Made by a program: the position numbers and the translations under genes. A stretch of 64,000 nt of DNA from contig NZ_CP120983.1 in the NCBI RefSeq assembly GCF_030719215.1, forward strand, positions 3,224,001-3,288,000, written 5' to 3'. This DNA comes from Streptomyces sp. Alt3 (GTDB lineage: Bacteria; Actinomycetota; Actinomycetes; Streptomycetales; Streptomycetaceae). Positions 9,665-20,412 of this stretch are shown in pieces; the first letter of the stretch is position 1; each line of letters opens with the position of its first letter. A model generated the notes under the pieces. It searched no databases. It was not told the DNA's origin and saw nothing but the letters and a program-made list of their open reading frames with translations.

Positions 9665-10177
9665 ATGACCACGCACCCGCACCACCACGCACCCGCCGGG
9701 AACGCCCCCGAGCACCCCGCCCGTCTCCAGTGGGCCCAGCTCGCCCCCGACGTATACAAGGCCATGGTCCGGCTGGACGCGGCCTCCCGTAAGGGGCTCG
9801 ACCCGACACTCCTCGAACTGGTGAAGATCCGCGCCTCGCAGATCAACCACTGCGCGTTCTGCCTCGACATGCACTCGAAGGACGCCCTCGCGGCGGGCGA
9901 GTCCGTCGAGCGGATCATCCAGCTCGACGCGTGGGAGGAGTCGCAGCACTTCTACACGGAGAAGGAGCTGGCGGCGATCCAGCTGACGGAGGCGGTGACC
10001 GTCCTGACCGACGGTTTCGTGCCGGACGAGGTCTACGCGAAGGCCGCCGAGCACTTCGAGGAGGCCGAGCTCGCCCAGCTGATCGCCGCCATCACGGTGA
10101 TCAACGCCTGGAACCGGTTCGGGGTGACCGCGCGGCTGACTCCGGGCCACTACACGCCCGGCGGCATCAAGCACTGA
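9665..10177 (+). CDS. Carboxymuconolactone decarboxylase / AhpD-like protein
   Basis: A 170-residue protein with the AhpD core motif: Cys63-x2-Cys66 and His70 in NHCAFCLDMHSKDA. This is the redox-active set seen in AhpD peroxidase-type members, which act as thiol oxidoreductases. The His-rich start MTTHPHHH is not conserved in the family. The ATG was chosen because an upstream reading overlaps the regulator's start, and the TAGCGT box leaves no room for a leader. Probably controlled by the divergent MocR regulator. Confidence 0.88.
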   Translation: MTTHPHHHAPAGNAPEHPARLQWAQLAPDVYKAMVRLDAASRKGLDPTLLELVKIRASQINHCAFCLDMHSKDALAAGESVERIIQLDAWEESQHFYTEKELAAIQLTEAVTVLTDGFVPDEVYAKAAEHFEEAELAQLIAAITVINAWNRFGVTARLTPGHYTPGGIKH

Positions 10178-10299
10178 CCGGCCGTGGCCCGGGGCGGGCC
10201 GACGGCCCCGGGTACCGGTGGGCGTCAGGACTCGGGACACCGTGGCCCGACGCCCCCCGCCTGGCCCGCCTCCTGCCCGGCCGGCCCGGCCCGACGCCC

Positions 10300-10350
10300 G
10301 ACCGGCCCGCCTGGCCTGCCCGGCCGACCGGCCCGCCTGGCCGACCGGCC
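10300..10350. repeat. Short direct repeats in G+C-rich spacer
   Basis: A 17-base unit (GACCGGCCCGCCTGGCC) occurs exactly at 10300-10316 and 10326-10342, and the first eight bases start again at 10343. It sits in an untranslated spacer made almost wholly of C and G between the AhpD-like gene and the next enzyme. It may be simple slippage sequence. Confidence 0.6.
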
Positions 10351-10393
10351 TCGCAATCCTCCCGCCCCGCGTCCCTCCCGCCCCGGAGCCCCG

Positions 10394-11131
10394 ATGAACG
10401 AGCCCGTGTCCGTCTTCCGCGCCCTGCACCACGGCCGTCCTCCGATCGACCCCCTGGTACTTCCGGGCCCCTGGGACGCCGCCAGTGCCCAGGCGTTCGA
10501 GGAAGCCGGATTCCCCGCCCTGGCCACACCGAGCGCCGGCGTCGCCGCCTCCCTCGGTCACGCCGACGGACGGACGCCCGTCGCCGAGATGTTCGCGGCG
10601 GTCTCACGGATCGCTCGGGCGGTGTCCGTTCCCGTGTCGGCGGACGTCGAGGCGGGGTACGGCCTGGCCCCGGAGGAACTCGTCGAACGCCTCCTGGAAG
10701 CCGGTGCGGTCGGCTGCAACCTGGAGGACTCGGTCGACGGGGTTCTCGTCGAGCCCCGTCGGCAGGCCGACCGGCTCGCGGAGGTGCGTGCCGCGGCGGG
10801 GAACCGCCTCTTCGTCAACGCCCGTGTCGACACCTACGTCCACGGTGATCCGGCTGTCACCGACGTGGTCGCGGAGACGATCGCCCGTGCCCGCCTCTAC
10901 GCCGAGGCCGGTGCGGACTGCGTGTATCCGATCATGGCTCCGGCCGACGCACTTCCACGTCTGGCCGCCGCGGTCCCGGTCCCGCTCAACGCCCTCGGCG
11001 CTCCCGACGGCCCGTCCGCCACCCGCAGGCTCGGCGAGCTCGGCGCGGCACGCGTCACCTTCGGGCCCCAGCTGCAGCGCAGGGCGGCGGAGGCCGTACG
11101 CGGCCTTGCCGCCCGGCTGCTCGGTAGCTGA
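10394..11131 (+). CDS. Isocitrate lyase / PEP mutase family enzyme
   Basis: A 245-residue TIM-barrel enzyme of the isocitrate lyase/phosphoenolpyruvate mutase superfamily. Asp84 and Glu86 in VSADVEAGYG are the usual metal ligands, with NLEDSVDG and NARVDTY following as in the 2-methylisocitrate lyase and oxaloacetate-hydrolase-like subgroup. The reaction probably cleaves a C-C or C-P bond of a small 2-oxo acid; the substrate is unknown. GGAG five bases before the ATG supports the start. It converges on mdh at a strong shared terminator. Confidence 0.86.
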   Translation: MNEPVSVFRALHHGRPPIDPLVLPGPWDAASAQAFEEAGFPALATPSAGVAASLGHADGRTPVAEMFAAVSRIARAVSVPVSADVEAGYGLAPEELVERLLEAGAVGCNLEDSVDGVLVEPRRQADRLAEVRAAAGNRLFVNARVDTYVHGDPAVTDVVAETIARARLYAEAGADCVYPIMAPADALPRLAAAVPVPLNALGAPDGPSATRRLGELGAARVTFGPQLQRRAAEAVRGLAARLLGS

Positions 11132-11161
11132 GGGTCGCAGCAAATCACTCGGGACACAGAA

Positions 11162-11201
11162 GAGGGCACCCCCGGCAGCAGTCGCTGCCGGGGGTGCCCT
11201 C
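11162..11201. terminator. Bidirectional terminator hairpin
   Basis: A perfect 18-base-pair stem (11162-11179 with 11184-11201) and a four-base loop AGTC lie between two convergent genes. There is no U-run, as is common in Streptomyces. It should end transcripts of both the lyase-family gene and mdh. Confidence 0.85.
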
Positions 11202-11237
11202 CTACGGCTCCGGGTCCGGCCGGTGGCCGGACTCAGG

Positions 11238-12320
<1,083 letters not shown>

Positions 12321-12405
12321 CTATCCGACCGCCGCCGCCCGGGCCGCCCGCCCCCCTGTGGGACCGCACACAGCCGGTTACGCAACGCAGCCGCCGCTCA
12401 CGTGG

Positions 12406-13614
12406 TCACTCCGGCGTGGTGCAGCCGGTCGCCCCGGAGGCGAGAGTCGCGCACGCCTTGGCGTAGGAGGCCTCGCCGGTCGCGACCATCGGGGTGTACG
12501 CCTCGGCGTCGGCGTCCACCGCACCCTTCTGCTCCGACGAGCCGGCGGTGATGCTCACCGTGTCGCCCGGAGAACCCTGGGTGATACGTGCCCATGCCGC
12601 CCCGCAGGTCTCGCTCCAGCGGACCTCGACGAGGGCGCCGCCGACGGTCACCTTGGCCACCGTGTCGGCGAACTGACCGCCGCAGCCCATGGTTTCCGGG
12701 TCCTGCCCTGTGCAGTCGGCGCCGGTGCACTCGACACCGGCGGGCAACCGCGGAGCGCTGGTGCCGGGTTCGGCGGACGGTGTCGCGGTCGCCACGCCGG
12801 CGTCTTCGGTCCCGCCCAGATCGATGAGCAGCACCGCCCCGGCCATCAGCAGGAGCGCGCCCACGACACCCACGAGGAACAGCGCCACCCTGCGACGGCC
12901 GCCCCCTCGGGGCTCGCCGGGGCCGGCGCCCGTACGGCCTTCGTCCGCCCTCGGATCCGGTGCCGAGTACGGCTGCGACTGCGGTTGCGGCTGCTGTTGC
13001 TGTTGCTGTTGCGACTGCGACTGCTGCGGGATCCGCAGACCCGCACCGCGCTGGACAGGTACCGACGGCGGGCGGCCCGGGTCCCATCCGGGTCCTCCTG
13101 CACCTCCGGAGCTTCCCGAACTCCCCGAGCCACCTGGGCCTCTTGGACCTCCGGGACTTCCTGGACCTCCGGCCGAGGAGACCCCCCGGCCCCCGGCCGC
13201 CGTACCCCCACCGGCCGTACCGCCACCCGCCGTGCGGCTCGCGCGCCTGCTCGCCACGGGGGCTGCGGCAACCCCCGCCTCGCCGGGTGCCGCACGCGCC
13301 TGGGAGATCCTGATGGCCTCCATCGTCATGTCGTGGCGCATCTCGGAACGGCTCCAGGCCCGTTCCGCCAGCTCCCACATCGTCGTCAGGCGGTGCGGCT
13401 CCGCGCCGGTCACCTCGGCGAGCGCGACGATCGCCCCCTTGGGCGCGAGCAGCCTGCCGTTGAGGTAGCGCTCCCACGACGTCCTGCTGTAGCCGGTGCG
13501 GTCGGCGACCGCGGCCAGGCTCAGTCCGCTGCGGTCCACCAGCCTGCGCAGCTGGCCCGCGAACTCCCGTAACTGCGGATCGAGTTCTTCCGACAGTGCC
13601 TTCCAGCGAGGCAT
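12406..13614 (-). CDS. XRE-family HTH membrane protein with DUF2690-type external domain
   Basis: A 402-residue protein in three parts. An N-terminal XRE helix-turn-helix (about residues 15-75, LAAVADRTGYSRTSWERYL) is followed by a long Gly/Pro/Ser and Gln-rich linker with a run of seven glutamines. A transmembrane segment (RVALFLVGVVGALLLMAGAV) comes next, then an exported C-terminal domain with paired cysteines (CTGADCTGQDPETMGC) matching DUF2690. The linker is encoded by CTG/TTG-like triplet repeats near 12969-13022. The start was set at the ATG following GGGGGGAAG. A one-component membrane sensor is the likely role. Confidence 0.86.
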   Translation of the reverse strand: MPRWKALSEELDPQLREFAGQLRRLVDRSGLSLAAVADRTGYSRTSWERYLNGRLLAPKGAIVALAEVTGAEPHRLTTMWELAERAWSRSEMRHDMTMEAIRISQARAAPGEAGVAAAPVASRRASRTAGGGTAGGGTAAGGRGVSSAGGPGSPGGPRGPGGSGSSGSSGGAGGPGWDPGRPPSVPVQRGAGLRIPQQSQSQQQQQQQPQPQSQPYSAPDPRADEGRTGAGPGEPRGGGRRRVALFLVGVVGALLLMAGAVLLIDLGGTEDAGVATATPSAEPGTSAPRLPAGVECTGADCTGQDPETMGCGGQFADTVAKVTVGGALVEVRWSETCGAAWARITQGSPGDTVSITAGSSEQKGAVDADAEAYTPMVATGEASYAKACATLASGATGCTTPE

Positions 13615-13998
13615 TGCTTCCCCCCGTCGATTCCCCCGGAGCGTTCCCGTCGCACCCCGGCACCCCGGCATCGGGCGCCTCCCCTGCGACCGGAACGGTT
13701 GGCCCCGCGCTCCGGACTACCCAGAAGGATGCACGTATCCACAACGCCGGTTCCGGACAAAGGGGCGCACAGGGGCATTCGGTAGGAGCGCGCTGTCCGT
13801 CGAGCGGCGTAGCGTCCACCGAGCAGTCGGGGCCCACCGTTGCCTGACGATCACACCGTGGCGGAATGGTCACTTCCGTGCCACAGGCGTCCGGCATCCC
13901 TTGAACCCGGCGCCTCATGTCCATGACTCTTGATGCAGGACAGGGCAAGGCCGCTCAAGTCGCCGTATTCCGGCGCTTCTTGCGCCGGCGCCCTGTCG
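13615..13998. other. Intergenic stretch without recognisable gene
   Basis: About 380 bases upstream of the XRE membrane protein gene. Short open frames on both strands have no credible start site or familiar content. A seven-base-pair hairpin (CCGGCGC, loop TTCTT, GCGCCGG) at 13970-13988 lies next to the terminator described separately. The promoter of the XRE gene must lie here but I cannot place it with confidence. Confidence 0.5.
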
Positions 13999-14034
13999 GG
14001 TGTCCGTCCCTCCTCGGGGGAGGGGACGGACACC
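13999..14034. terminator. Terminator behind folD-DUF3017
   Basis: A perfect 12-base-pair stem (GGTGTCCGTCCC at 13999-14010 with its complement at 14023-14034) around a 12-base loop that can pair further. It lies about 40 bases beyond the stop codon of the DUF3017 gene. Confidence 0.75.
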
Positions 14035-14075
14035 TTCATCGGGCGACAGGCGTGCCTCGGGCGACGGCCCGCGCT

Positions 14076-14780
14076 TCAGCGAATCGTGAAGTGGACGACG
14101 TCCTGCAGGAACGGGACCTGCAACCACGGCTTCGGCTGCGCCATCAGCGCGAGCAGCACGATCAGGGTGCCCATCGAGCCGTACGTGACCAGATCGGTGA
14201 ACCGGGACCGGACCGCCAGCATGCCGACCGACGGAACCACCCAGCGCAGCACCGCCCCCGCGAGCAGCGCGACGCCCATCAGCATCGTGCCGACCCTGAA
14301 CGCCTGGGCGAAGGGATCGGCCCCGACGATCAGCAGTCCGAGCCCGGCGGTGCAGAGCACGGTGAGCAGCGGCCACTGCCGGGCCGGGGCGGGAGCGTCC
14401 CCCGGCGCCGCCCTGCCGCCGCCCTCGGGGCGGGCGGTGTCACGGGTCAGCGAGAAACGGCGCGAGGGCGCCCAGGTCGAGCCGCTGGTCCCCGCGTCCA
14501 CGGCGTCCCCGTCCTTACCCGCGCCCGTGTACACGTCGGCGCCCTTGTCAGTATCTGAGCCGACGCCCTTGTCGGCGTCGCCGCCCGCATCCGCGGTGAC
14601 AGGAACCCCGGCCGTGACGGACTCCTCGTGCCCCTCGGACCGCTCGGACGTCCGAGCCCCGTCGGACGCCTTCACCGCACCGGGCTCCCCCGCCTCCGCG
14701 GCCGGGCCGTCATCCTGCGTATCGTCCGCGTGCCTACCGTCCGCGTGCCGGCCGTCCGCCGGACTCGTACCAGCACCCAT
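14076..14780 (-). CDS. DUF3017 domain membrane protein
   Basis: A 234-residue protein. The first 135 residues are low-complexity, rich in Ala, Gly, Asp and Thr, with small repeats (GRHADGRHAD, SDTDKGAD). The last 100 residues hold three hydrophobic segments (LLTVLCTAGLGLLIVG, VGTMLMGVALLAGAVLRW, LVTYGSMGTLIVLLALM) that match DUF3017. It begins 19 bases after the folD stop and is co-transcribed with it, an arrangement kept across streptomycetes. Function unknown. Confidence 0.88.
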   Translation of the reverse strand: MGAGTSPADGRHADGRHADDTQDDGPAAEAGEPGAVKASDGARTSERSEGHEESVTAGVPVTADAGGDADKGVGSDTDKGADVYTGAGKDGDAVDAGTSGSTWAPSRRFSLTRDTARPEGGGRAAPGDAPAPARQWPLLTVLCTAGLGLLIVGADPFAQAFRVGTMLMGVALLAGAVLRWVVPSVGMLAVRSRFTDLVTYGSMGTLIVLLALMAQPKPWLQVPFLQDVVHFTIR

Positions 14781-14799
14781 GGCGCTCCTCCGGTCCGGG

Positions 14800-15678
14800 T
14801 CAGCCGGCGGAGGGGGCGGAGGCCTCGGCGGCAGCGCGTTCGGCCGCCTCGACCACGTTGACGAGCAACTGGGCCCGGGTCATGGGTCCGACACCACCCG
14901 GGTTCGGGGCGACCCACGCGGCGACCTCGGCCACACCGGGGTGGACGTCGCCGACGATCTTCCCGTTCTCGTCCCGGCTGACGCCGACGTCCAGCACGGC
15001 GGCACCCGGCTTCACGTCCTCGGGCTTGATCAGGTGGGGCACACCGGCGGCCGCGACGATGATGTCCGCCTGCTTGAGGTGCGCCGAGAGGTCACGGGTG
15101 CCGGTGTGGCACTGGGTGACGGTCGCGTTCTCGGACTTGCGCGTCAGCAGCAGCGGGAGCGGCCGGCCGATGGTGACACCTCGTCCCACGACGACCACGT
15201 GGGCGCCGTTGATCTCGACGCCGTGTCGGCGGAGAAGCGTGACGACGCCCTGGGGCGTGCAGGGCAGCGGACCGGTCTCGTTCAGCACGAGCTTGCCCAG
15301 GCTCATCGGGTGCAACCCGTCCGCGTCCTTCGCCGGGTCCATCAGCTCCAGGATGCGGTTGGTGTCGATGCCCTTGGGAAGGGGGAGCTGCACGATGTAA
15401 CCCGTGCAGTCGGGGTTGGCGTTGAGCTCCCGTACGACCTCCTCGATCTCCTCCTGGGTGGCGGTGTCGGGGAGTTCACGCTGGATGGATCCCATGCCGA
15501 CCTGGGCGCAGTCACGGTGCTTGCCGTTCACGTACCAGCGGCTGCCCGGATCGTCACCGACGAGCAGGGTTCCCAGGCCGGGGGTGATGCCCTGTGCCTT
15601 GAGGGCCGCCACGCGGACGGTCAGATCGGACTTGATCGCAGCTGCGGTGGCCTTGCCATCGAGAATCTGGGCAGTCAT
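14800..15678 (-). CDS. folD: Bifunctional methylene-THF dehydrogenase/cyclohydrolase
   Basis: FolD interconverts 5,10-methylene-, methenyl- and 10-formyl-tetrahydrofolate, feeding formyl groups to PurN and PurH, which are encoded a few kilobases away. 292 residues. Landmarks are the YVNGKHRDC substrate-site segment (Lys in the motif YxxxK form is kept), the QLPLPKGID motif, DADGLHP and the Rossmann motif [11 protein letters not shown]. The start is the ATG nine bases after GAGG; the frame is open further upstream, but that stretch is not conserved-looking. Confidence 0.96.
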   Translation of the reverse strand: MTAQILDGKATAAAIKSDLTVRVAALKAQGITPGLGTLLVGDDPGSRWYVNGKHRDCAQVGMGSIQRELPDTATQEEIEEVVRELNANPDCTGYIVQLPLPKGIDTNRILELMDPAKDADGLHPMSLGKLVLNETGPLPCTPQGVVTLLRRHGVEINGAHVVVVGRGVTIGRPLPLLLTRKSENATVTQCHTGTRDLSAHLKQADIIVAAAGVPHLIKPEDVKPGAAVLDVGVSRDENGKIVGDVHPGVAEVAAWVAPNPGGVGPMTRAQLLVNVVEAAERAAAEASAPSAG

Positions 15679-15912
15679 GACACCCATCCTCGCGGATGAC
15701 CCCGCCCGCGTACCAATCCTGGCTTGCCAGATGGACACGAGATTGCACTTGCACAACGCATTCGGCAACCGACTGGACAAAATGCGGATGTCACGACGAC
15801 GATAAGTCCCGCATCACCGCGGACAGTGTCGGGGGGACCACCGTTCAGATTGCACACGATTCCTCCGCCCGGGCCGCGTCGTCCCCGCACTTCACAACGG
15901 AGGAATCTCGCC

Positions 15913-16509
15913 ATGAGCTTCGGCGACCCCAACAACCCCTACGGCCAGCAGCAGGGTGGACAGCCGGGCGGGCAGCCGGGCTACGGCTACCCCCAGCAGG
16001 CCCCGCAGGGCGTTCCCCAGCAGGGCTACGGCTACCCGCAGGCACCGCCGGTCCAGGGCGGTTACGGCTTCCCCGGTGGCCCGACCGAGATGCCCGGCGG
16101 CGTCAAGGCCGCCCGCGTCATGCTCTTCGTGATCGCCGGTCTCCAGGTCATCGGTGCGATCTTCGTCGCCCTCGCCGCCGCGGCCGTGAACGCGGCCAAG
16201 AACGACGCGACGCTGAAGGACGACGTCCAGTTCCAGCAGCTCGCCGACTACTCGGGCTCCGCGCTGTGGGGGATCGTCGTCTTCGCCGTGCTCTGGGGCG
16301 TCCTCGCGGTCTTCCTCGGCGCCAAGTTCGGCAAGGGGGGCAACGGGATCCGCATCACCGCCATCGTCTTCGGCGTGATCACCGCGATCCTCGGCATCTA
16401 CCCGTTCGTCGTGATGGGCCTCGTCCACACGGTCCTCGCCATCCTGGTCGTCGTCTTCGTGGCGAAGTCCGACGGCGGCGCCTGGTTCAACCGCCAGCAG
16501 CAGCACTGA
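15913..16509 (+). CDS. Small integral membrane protein with Gly/Pro/Gln-rich N-terminus
   Basis: A 198-residue protein. The first 60 residues are a Gly-Pro-Gln-Tyr-rich, probably disordered cytoplasmic tail (GYGYPQQAPQG repeats). Four hydrophobic segments follow (starting VMLFVIAGLQVIG, LWGIVVFAVLWGVL, IRITAIVFGVITAILG and HTVLAILVVVFVA). GGAGGA about ten bases before the ATG fixes the start. No known function; such proteins are common in actinobacteria. Confidence 0.82.
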   Translation: MSFGDPNNPYGQQQGGQPGGQPGYGYPQQAPQGVPQQGYGYPQAPPVQGGYGFPGGPTEMPGGVKAARVMLFVIAGLQVIGAIFVALAAAAVNAAKNDATLKDDVQFQQLADYSGSALWGIVVFAVLWGVLAVFLGAKFGKGGNGIRITAIVFGVITAILGIYPFVVMGLVHTVLAILVVVFVAKSDGGAWFNRQQQH

Positions 16510-16526
16510 CCAGCACGCCCGCGCGT

Positions 16527-16567
16527 GAAGGCCGTGGCACCCGCTCATCAGCGGGTGCGCGGCCTTC
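16527..16567. terminator. Convergent terminator
   Basis: A long stem with one bulge (GAAGGCCG.GGCACCCGCT, loop CATC, AGCGGGTGC.GCGGCCTTC). It lies between two convergent genes and overlaps the stop codon of the DUF2079 gene by two bases. Confidence 0.8.
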
Positions 16568-18026
16568 AGTCGTTTCCGGGCACCTTCGTGGTCCGCTCCA
16601 TGACCACGAAGGAACCCGCCTCCCGCGTGATGCGGTAGCGCGCCTCGGGGTGAAGCTGCTCGGCGTACTTCACCGGGTCGTCGATCGGCCGCGACCAGCC
16701 GAAGTCCAGGTTGATCGCGACGACGTCGGGTGCGGTGCCGGGGGCGCCGCCGATCCAGTAGACCGTGCGGTCCGCGGTCAGGTGCGCCATCAGCGTGATG
16801 TCCGTCTCCACCCGCGCGCCCACCGGAATGGCGTCGAGCGCCGCTTCTGCCGCGTGGGTCCGCGCGTCCGTCCGGTACGTCTCCGGCCGCAGCAGGTCGC
16901 GGAGCGGCAGGTGCTGGGTGAGGGCGACGGCGACGGCCGCGGCCATCGGGACGGCGACGTTCGCGTACGAGACGAGCCAGGGCCGCTTCGACCCCCGACT
17001 GCGGCGGATGCCGTCGGCCATGGCGAGGAAGACCACCGGCATCAGGATCGCGCTGTAGTGCCAGACCATCCCCCAGTGGTTGGAGTCCTGGGAGAGCAGC
17101 CGCCAGCCGAGAGTGGGCAGGACCAGCAGGATCAGGGGTGAGCGGAGCGCCATGAAGGCGGTGATGCCGACCAGGAAGACCAGCATCTCCAGCTTGACGG
17201 AGGAGTCGAGGACGCCGAGGACGGAGTCGAGCGGGGAGACCTCCTGCCCGCCGTTCTCCTCGATCTTCTTCCAGTAGTCGTACGTCCCCGCGCTGCTGGC
17301 CGCGGGTATGAGCACCAGCACGGTCAACGCGAACGCGAAGACGCCGAAGGCCGCCAGGAGGAAGCCCTGGAGCCGCCGTCCGTACAGGGCCAGGAGCCCG
17401 CCCACGACGGCGACGGTGATCCCGAGGTCCTCCTTGACCAGGACCAGCGGCAGCGACCACAGGACGACGGCCCGCCACCGTTCCATGAGCAGGGCGCGGC
17501 AGACGAGCGCGATCAGCGGGACGGCGAGCGCTATCTCGTGGAAGTCGGCCTTCACCGCTTCCTGGAGCCCCCAGGAGAGGCCGTAGGCAACGGTGACGCA
17601 CAGACCGGACCGGCCGCCGAGCATCTGCTGGACGGTGCGCCCGACGATGACGGCGGACCCGGCGAACAGCGCGGCCTGGGCGAACAGCAGGGCCACGGCG
17701 GACGGCCAGATCCAGTAGAGCGGGACGAGCAGCGCCACCACGGGGCTGAAGTGGTCGCCGAGGATGAGATAGCCCGGGCCCTTGATGTCGACGACCGGGG
17801 CGTCGAACCCGGCGTAGGCGCGCACCTCCTGCTCGAAGATGCCCAGGTCCCAGGAGGGCGACTGGAAGTGGCTGTACCGCAGGTACCCGTAGAGGAAGTA
17901 GAGCGCGCACAGCACGGCGGCGGCGATCAGGTACGGCCGCAGCGGCGCCGGGTGCTCCGTCCTCGCCGCCCTCTCCGGGGCCTGCCCTCCGGGCACGCCG
18001 GTCTCGCTCTGGTCCAGGTCAAGCAC
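16566..18026 (-). CDS. DUF2079 multi-pass membrane protein
   Basis: A polytopic protein of about 486 residues with roughly ten hydrophobic segments. The conserved features of DUF2079 are seen: FQSPSWDLGIFEQ, the GDHFSPVVALLVPLYWI loop and DSNHWGMVWHYSA. These recall glycosyltransferases of the GT-C type with acidic residues in the first external loop, but activity is unproven. I chose GTG at 18026, after a G-rich stretch; an ATG at 18116 would add 30 residues of unlikely content. Transcribed away from nothing upstream except the purH terminator. Confidence 0.83.
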   Translation of the reverse strand: MLDLDQSETGVPGGQAPERAARTEHPAPLRPYLIAAAVLCALYFLYGYLRYSHFQSPSWDLGIFEQEVRAYAGFDAPVVDIKGPGYLILGDHFSPVVALLVPLYWIWPSAVALLFAQAALFAGSAVIVGRTVQQMLGGRSGLCVTVAYGLSWGLQEAVKADFHEIALAVPLIALVCRALLMERWRAVVLWSLPLVLVKEDLGITVAVVGGLLALYGRRLQGFLLAAFGVFAFALTVLVLIPAASSAGTYDYWKKIEENGGQEVSPLDSVLGVLDSSVKLEMLVFLVGITAFMALRSPLILLVLPTLGWRLLSQDSNHWGMVWHYSAILMPVVFLAMADGIRRSRGSKRPWLVSYANVAVPMAAAVAVALTQHLPLRDLLRPETYRTDARTHAAEAALDAIPVGARVETDITLMAHLTADRTVYWIGGAPGTAPDVVAINLDFGWSRPIDDPVKYAEQLHPEARYRITREAGSFVVMERTTKVPGND

Positions 18027-18160
18027 GATGCCCCCGCAACGGAGTCCCTCAGTGGTCAACTTCCGGTCGTCGCACCGGTCCCGCCCGTCGAAGCCCGCCA
18101 GGCCCGACAAGGCCATTCATTAGAACAGAGTGACGACCGGATTCCGTACGCCGGGACGCA

Positions 18161-18195
18161 CCGCAGGCCGCGCCCTATCCGGGCGCGGCCTGCGG
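18161..18195. terminator. Terminator behind purH
   Basis: A perfect 15-base-pair stem (18161-18175 with 18181-18195) and a five-base loop TATCC, about 20 bases past the purH stop codon. It separates the purine operon from the DUF2079 gene. Confidence 0.85.
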
Positions 18196-18215
18196 GTGGT
18201 GGTGCGAACCGGGTG

Positions 18216-19769
18216 TCAGTGGAAGAAGTGGCGCGTGCCCGTGAAGTACATGGTCACGCCCGCCTTCTTCGCGGCCTCCACGACCAGCTCGTCGCGGACC
18301 GAGCCGCCCGGCTGTACGACCGCCTTGACGCCGGCGGCGGTCAGGATCTCCAGACCGTCGGGGAAGGGGAAGAACGCGTCGGACGCGGCGTACGCGCCCC
18401 GGGCCCGCTCCTCGCCCGCCCGCTCGACGGCGAGCTTCGCGGAGTCGACGCGGTTGACCTGGCCCATGCCGACGCCGACCGAGGCACCGTCCTTGGCGAG
18501 CAGGATCGCGTTGGACTTGACCGCGCGGCACGCCTTCCAGGCGAAGGCGAGCTCCTGCAGCTCCTCGGCGGACAGCGCCTCGCCGGTCGCCAGGGTCCAG
18601 TTCGCCGGGTCGTCGCCTTCGGCCTGCAGCCGGTCGGTGACCTGGAGGAGGGCTCCGCCGTCGATCGGCTTGACCTCGACCGCTGAGGCCGGGGCGTCGG
18701 GACAGCGCAGCACCCGGATGTTCTTCTTGCGGGCCAGCACCTCGACGGCGCCGTCCTCGTAGGCCGGGGCCACGATGACCTCGGTGAAGATCTCCGCGAC
18801 CTGCTCGGCCATCTCGACGGTCACCGGCCGGTTGACGGCGATGACTCCGCCGAACGCGGACAGCGGGTCGCAGGCGTGCGCGTTACGGTGCGCCGTCGCG
18901 ACGTCACCGGCGACGGCGATACCGCACGGGTTGGCGTGCTTGATGATCGCGACGCACGGCTCGGCGTGGTCGTAGGCGGCGCGGCGCGCGGCGTCGGTGT
19001 CCGTGTAGTTGTTGTAGGACATCTCCTTGCCGTGCAGCTGCTCGGCCTCGGCGAGGCCGCCCTCGCCCGAGGTGTAGAGCGCCGCGGGCTGGTGCGGGTT
19101 CTCGCCGTAGCGCAGGACGTTCTTGCGCGCGAAGGTCGCACCGGAGAAGTCGGGGAAGCCCGAGTCGTCCGCGGCCGCGTAGCCGTCGGCGAACCAGGCG
19201 GCGACGGCCACGTCGTACGCGGCGGTGTGCTGGAAGGCCTCGGCGGCAAGCCGCTTGCGGGCGGTCAGGTCGAAGCCGCCCGCCGCGACCGCGGCAAGGA
19301 CGTCGGCGTAGCGCTCGGGGCTGGTCACGACCGCCACGGACGGGTGGTTCTTGGCGGCGGCGCGGACCATCGACGGACCGCCGATGTCGATCTGCTCCAC
19401 GCACTCGTCGTCGGAGGCACCGGAGGCGACGGTCGCCTTGAACGGGTACAGGTTGACGACCACCAGGTCGAACGGCTCCACGCCGAGCTCGGCGAGCTGC
19501 TCGCGGTGGGCGTCCAGGCGCAGGTCGGCGAGGATGCCTGCGTGCACCCGGGGGTGCAGCGTCTTGACGCGGCCGTCGAGGCACTCGGGGAAGCCGGTGA
19601 GCTCCTCGACCTTGGTGACCGGTACGCCGGCGGCTGCGATCTTCCCGGCGGTGGAGCCGGTGGACACCAGCTCGACACCCGCCTCGTGCAGACCGCGGGC
19701 GAGGTCTTCGAGCCCCGTCTTGTCGTAGACACTGACCAGGGCGCGGCGGATGGGCTTATTCACCGACAT
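18216..19769 (-). CDS. purH: Bifunctional AICAR transformylase / IMP cyclohydrolase
   Basis: Catalyses the last two steps to IMP, using 10-formyl-THF. 517 residues. The N-terminal IMP cyclohydrolase (MGS-like) domain shows [22 protein letters not shown] and NLYPF. The AICAR transformylase domain shows [18 protein letters not shown] and IKHANPCG. The start codon lies inside the 3' end of purN (14-base overlap), so the two are coupled in translation. Confidence 0.97.
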   Translation of the reverse strand: MSVNKPIRRALVSVYDKTGLEDLARGLHEAGVELVSTGSTAGKIAAAGVPVTKVEELTGFPECLDGRVKTLHPRVHAGILADLRLDAHREQLAELGVEPFDLVVVNLYPFKATVASGASDDECVEQIDIGGPSMVRAAAKNHPSVAVVTSPERYADVLAAVAAGGFDLTARKRLAAEAFQHTAAYDVAVAAWFADGYAAADDSGFPDFSGATFARKNVLRYGENPHQPAALYTSGEGGLAEAEQLHGKEMSYNNYTDTDAARRAAYDHAEPCVAIIKHANPCGIAVAGDVATAHRNAHACDPLSAFGGVIAVNRPVTVEMAEQVAEIFTEVIVAPAYEDGAVEVLARKKNIRVLRCPDAPASAVEVKPIDGGALLQVTDRLQAEGDDPANWTLATGEALSAEELQELAFAWKACRAVKSNAILLAKDGASVGVGMGQVNRVDSAKLAVERAGEERARGAYAASDAFFPFPDGLEILTAAGVKAVVQPGGSVRDELVVEAAKKAGVTMYFTGTRHFFH

Positions 19770-20412
19770 GACCGAGATGAACCTTTCGTCCCTCAATGCG
19801 ATAGCCGTCGCGGGCGAGCCGCCCCACGGCCTCGACGAGCAGCTTGCGCTCGACTTCCTTGATGCGTTCGTGGAGGGCTGCTTCACCCTCCACCGTTTCC
19901 TCTTCGGTCACCTCGACCACGCCCTGCGCGATGATCGGACCGGTGTCGACGCCGTCGTCGACGAAGTGGACGGTGCACCCGGTGACCTTCACGCCGTACG
20001 CGAGCGCGTCGCGGACGCCGTGGGCGCCGGGAAAGCTGGGGAGCAGGGCGGGGTGGGTGTTGACGACGCGGCCACCGAACTCGGCCAGGAAGCCCTTACC
20101 CACGATCTTCATGAACCCCGCGGACACCACGAGGTCCGGGCGGTACTCCGCCACGGCCGCGGTCAGGGCGGCGTCCCACGCATCCCGGTCCGCGTACTCG
20201 CCGAGCTTGCACACGAAGGTGGGGAGCCCGGCGCGCTCGGCACGCTCGATGCCGAGGGTGCCGTAGCGGTCCGCGCCGACAGCGACGATCCGGGCGCCGT
20301 AGCCCTCGGGGTCGTCACCGATCGCGTCGAGGAGTGCCTGGAGGTTCGTGCCTGAGCCGGAGACGAGCACGACCACACGGGCCGGAGCGGCGGAGGGGGG
20401 CGGGGAGGCCAC
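19756..20412 (-). CDS. purN: Phosphoribosylglycinamide formyltransferase
   Basis: The folate-dependent GAR transformylase, step three of purine synthesis, 218 residues. Landmarks are [14 protein letters not shown] (phosphate loop), [15 protein letters not shown] with the catalytic His, and [11 protein letters not shown] with the catalytic Asp. GTG start preceded by GAAAGGG. It is the first gene of a two-gene purN-purH operon. A 12-base near-palindrome GTATGGTCGTAC lies about 60 bases upstream at 20469-20480 and could be an operator; this is speculative. Confidence 0.96.
   Translation of the reverse strand: MASPPPSAAPARVVVLVSGSGTNLQALLDAIGDDPEGYGARIVAVGADRYGTLGIERAERAGLPTFVCKLGEYADRDAWDAALTAAVAEYRPDLVVSAGFMKIVGKGFLAEFGGRVVNTHPALLPSFPGAHGVRDALAYGVKVTGCTVHFVDDGVDTGPIIAQGVVEVTEEETVEGEAALHERIKEVERKLLVEAVGRLARDGYRIEGRKVHLGHVGE

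Noticed and set aside
10178..10393. CRISPR-like repeats in a G+C-rich spacer
   Set aside because: The units are short, irregularly spaced and of very low complexity; there are no unique spacers and no cas genes.
13851..14039. A 62-codon minus-strand frame in the gap before the XRE gene
   Set aside because: It begins within the terminator hairpin of folD-DUF3017, lacks a ribosome site and shows no conserved-looking content.
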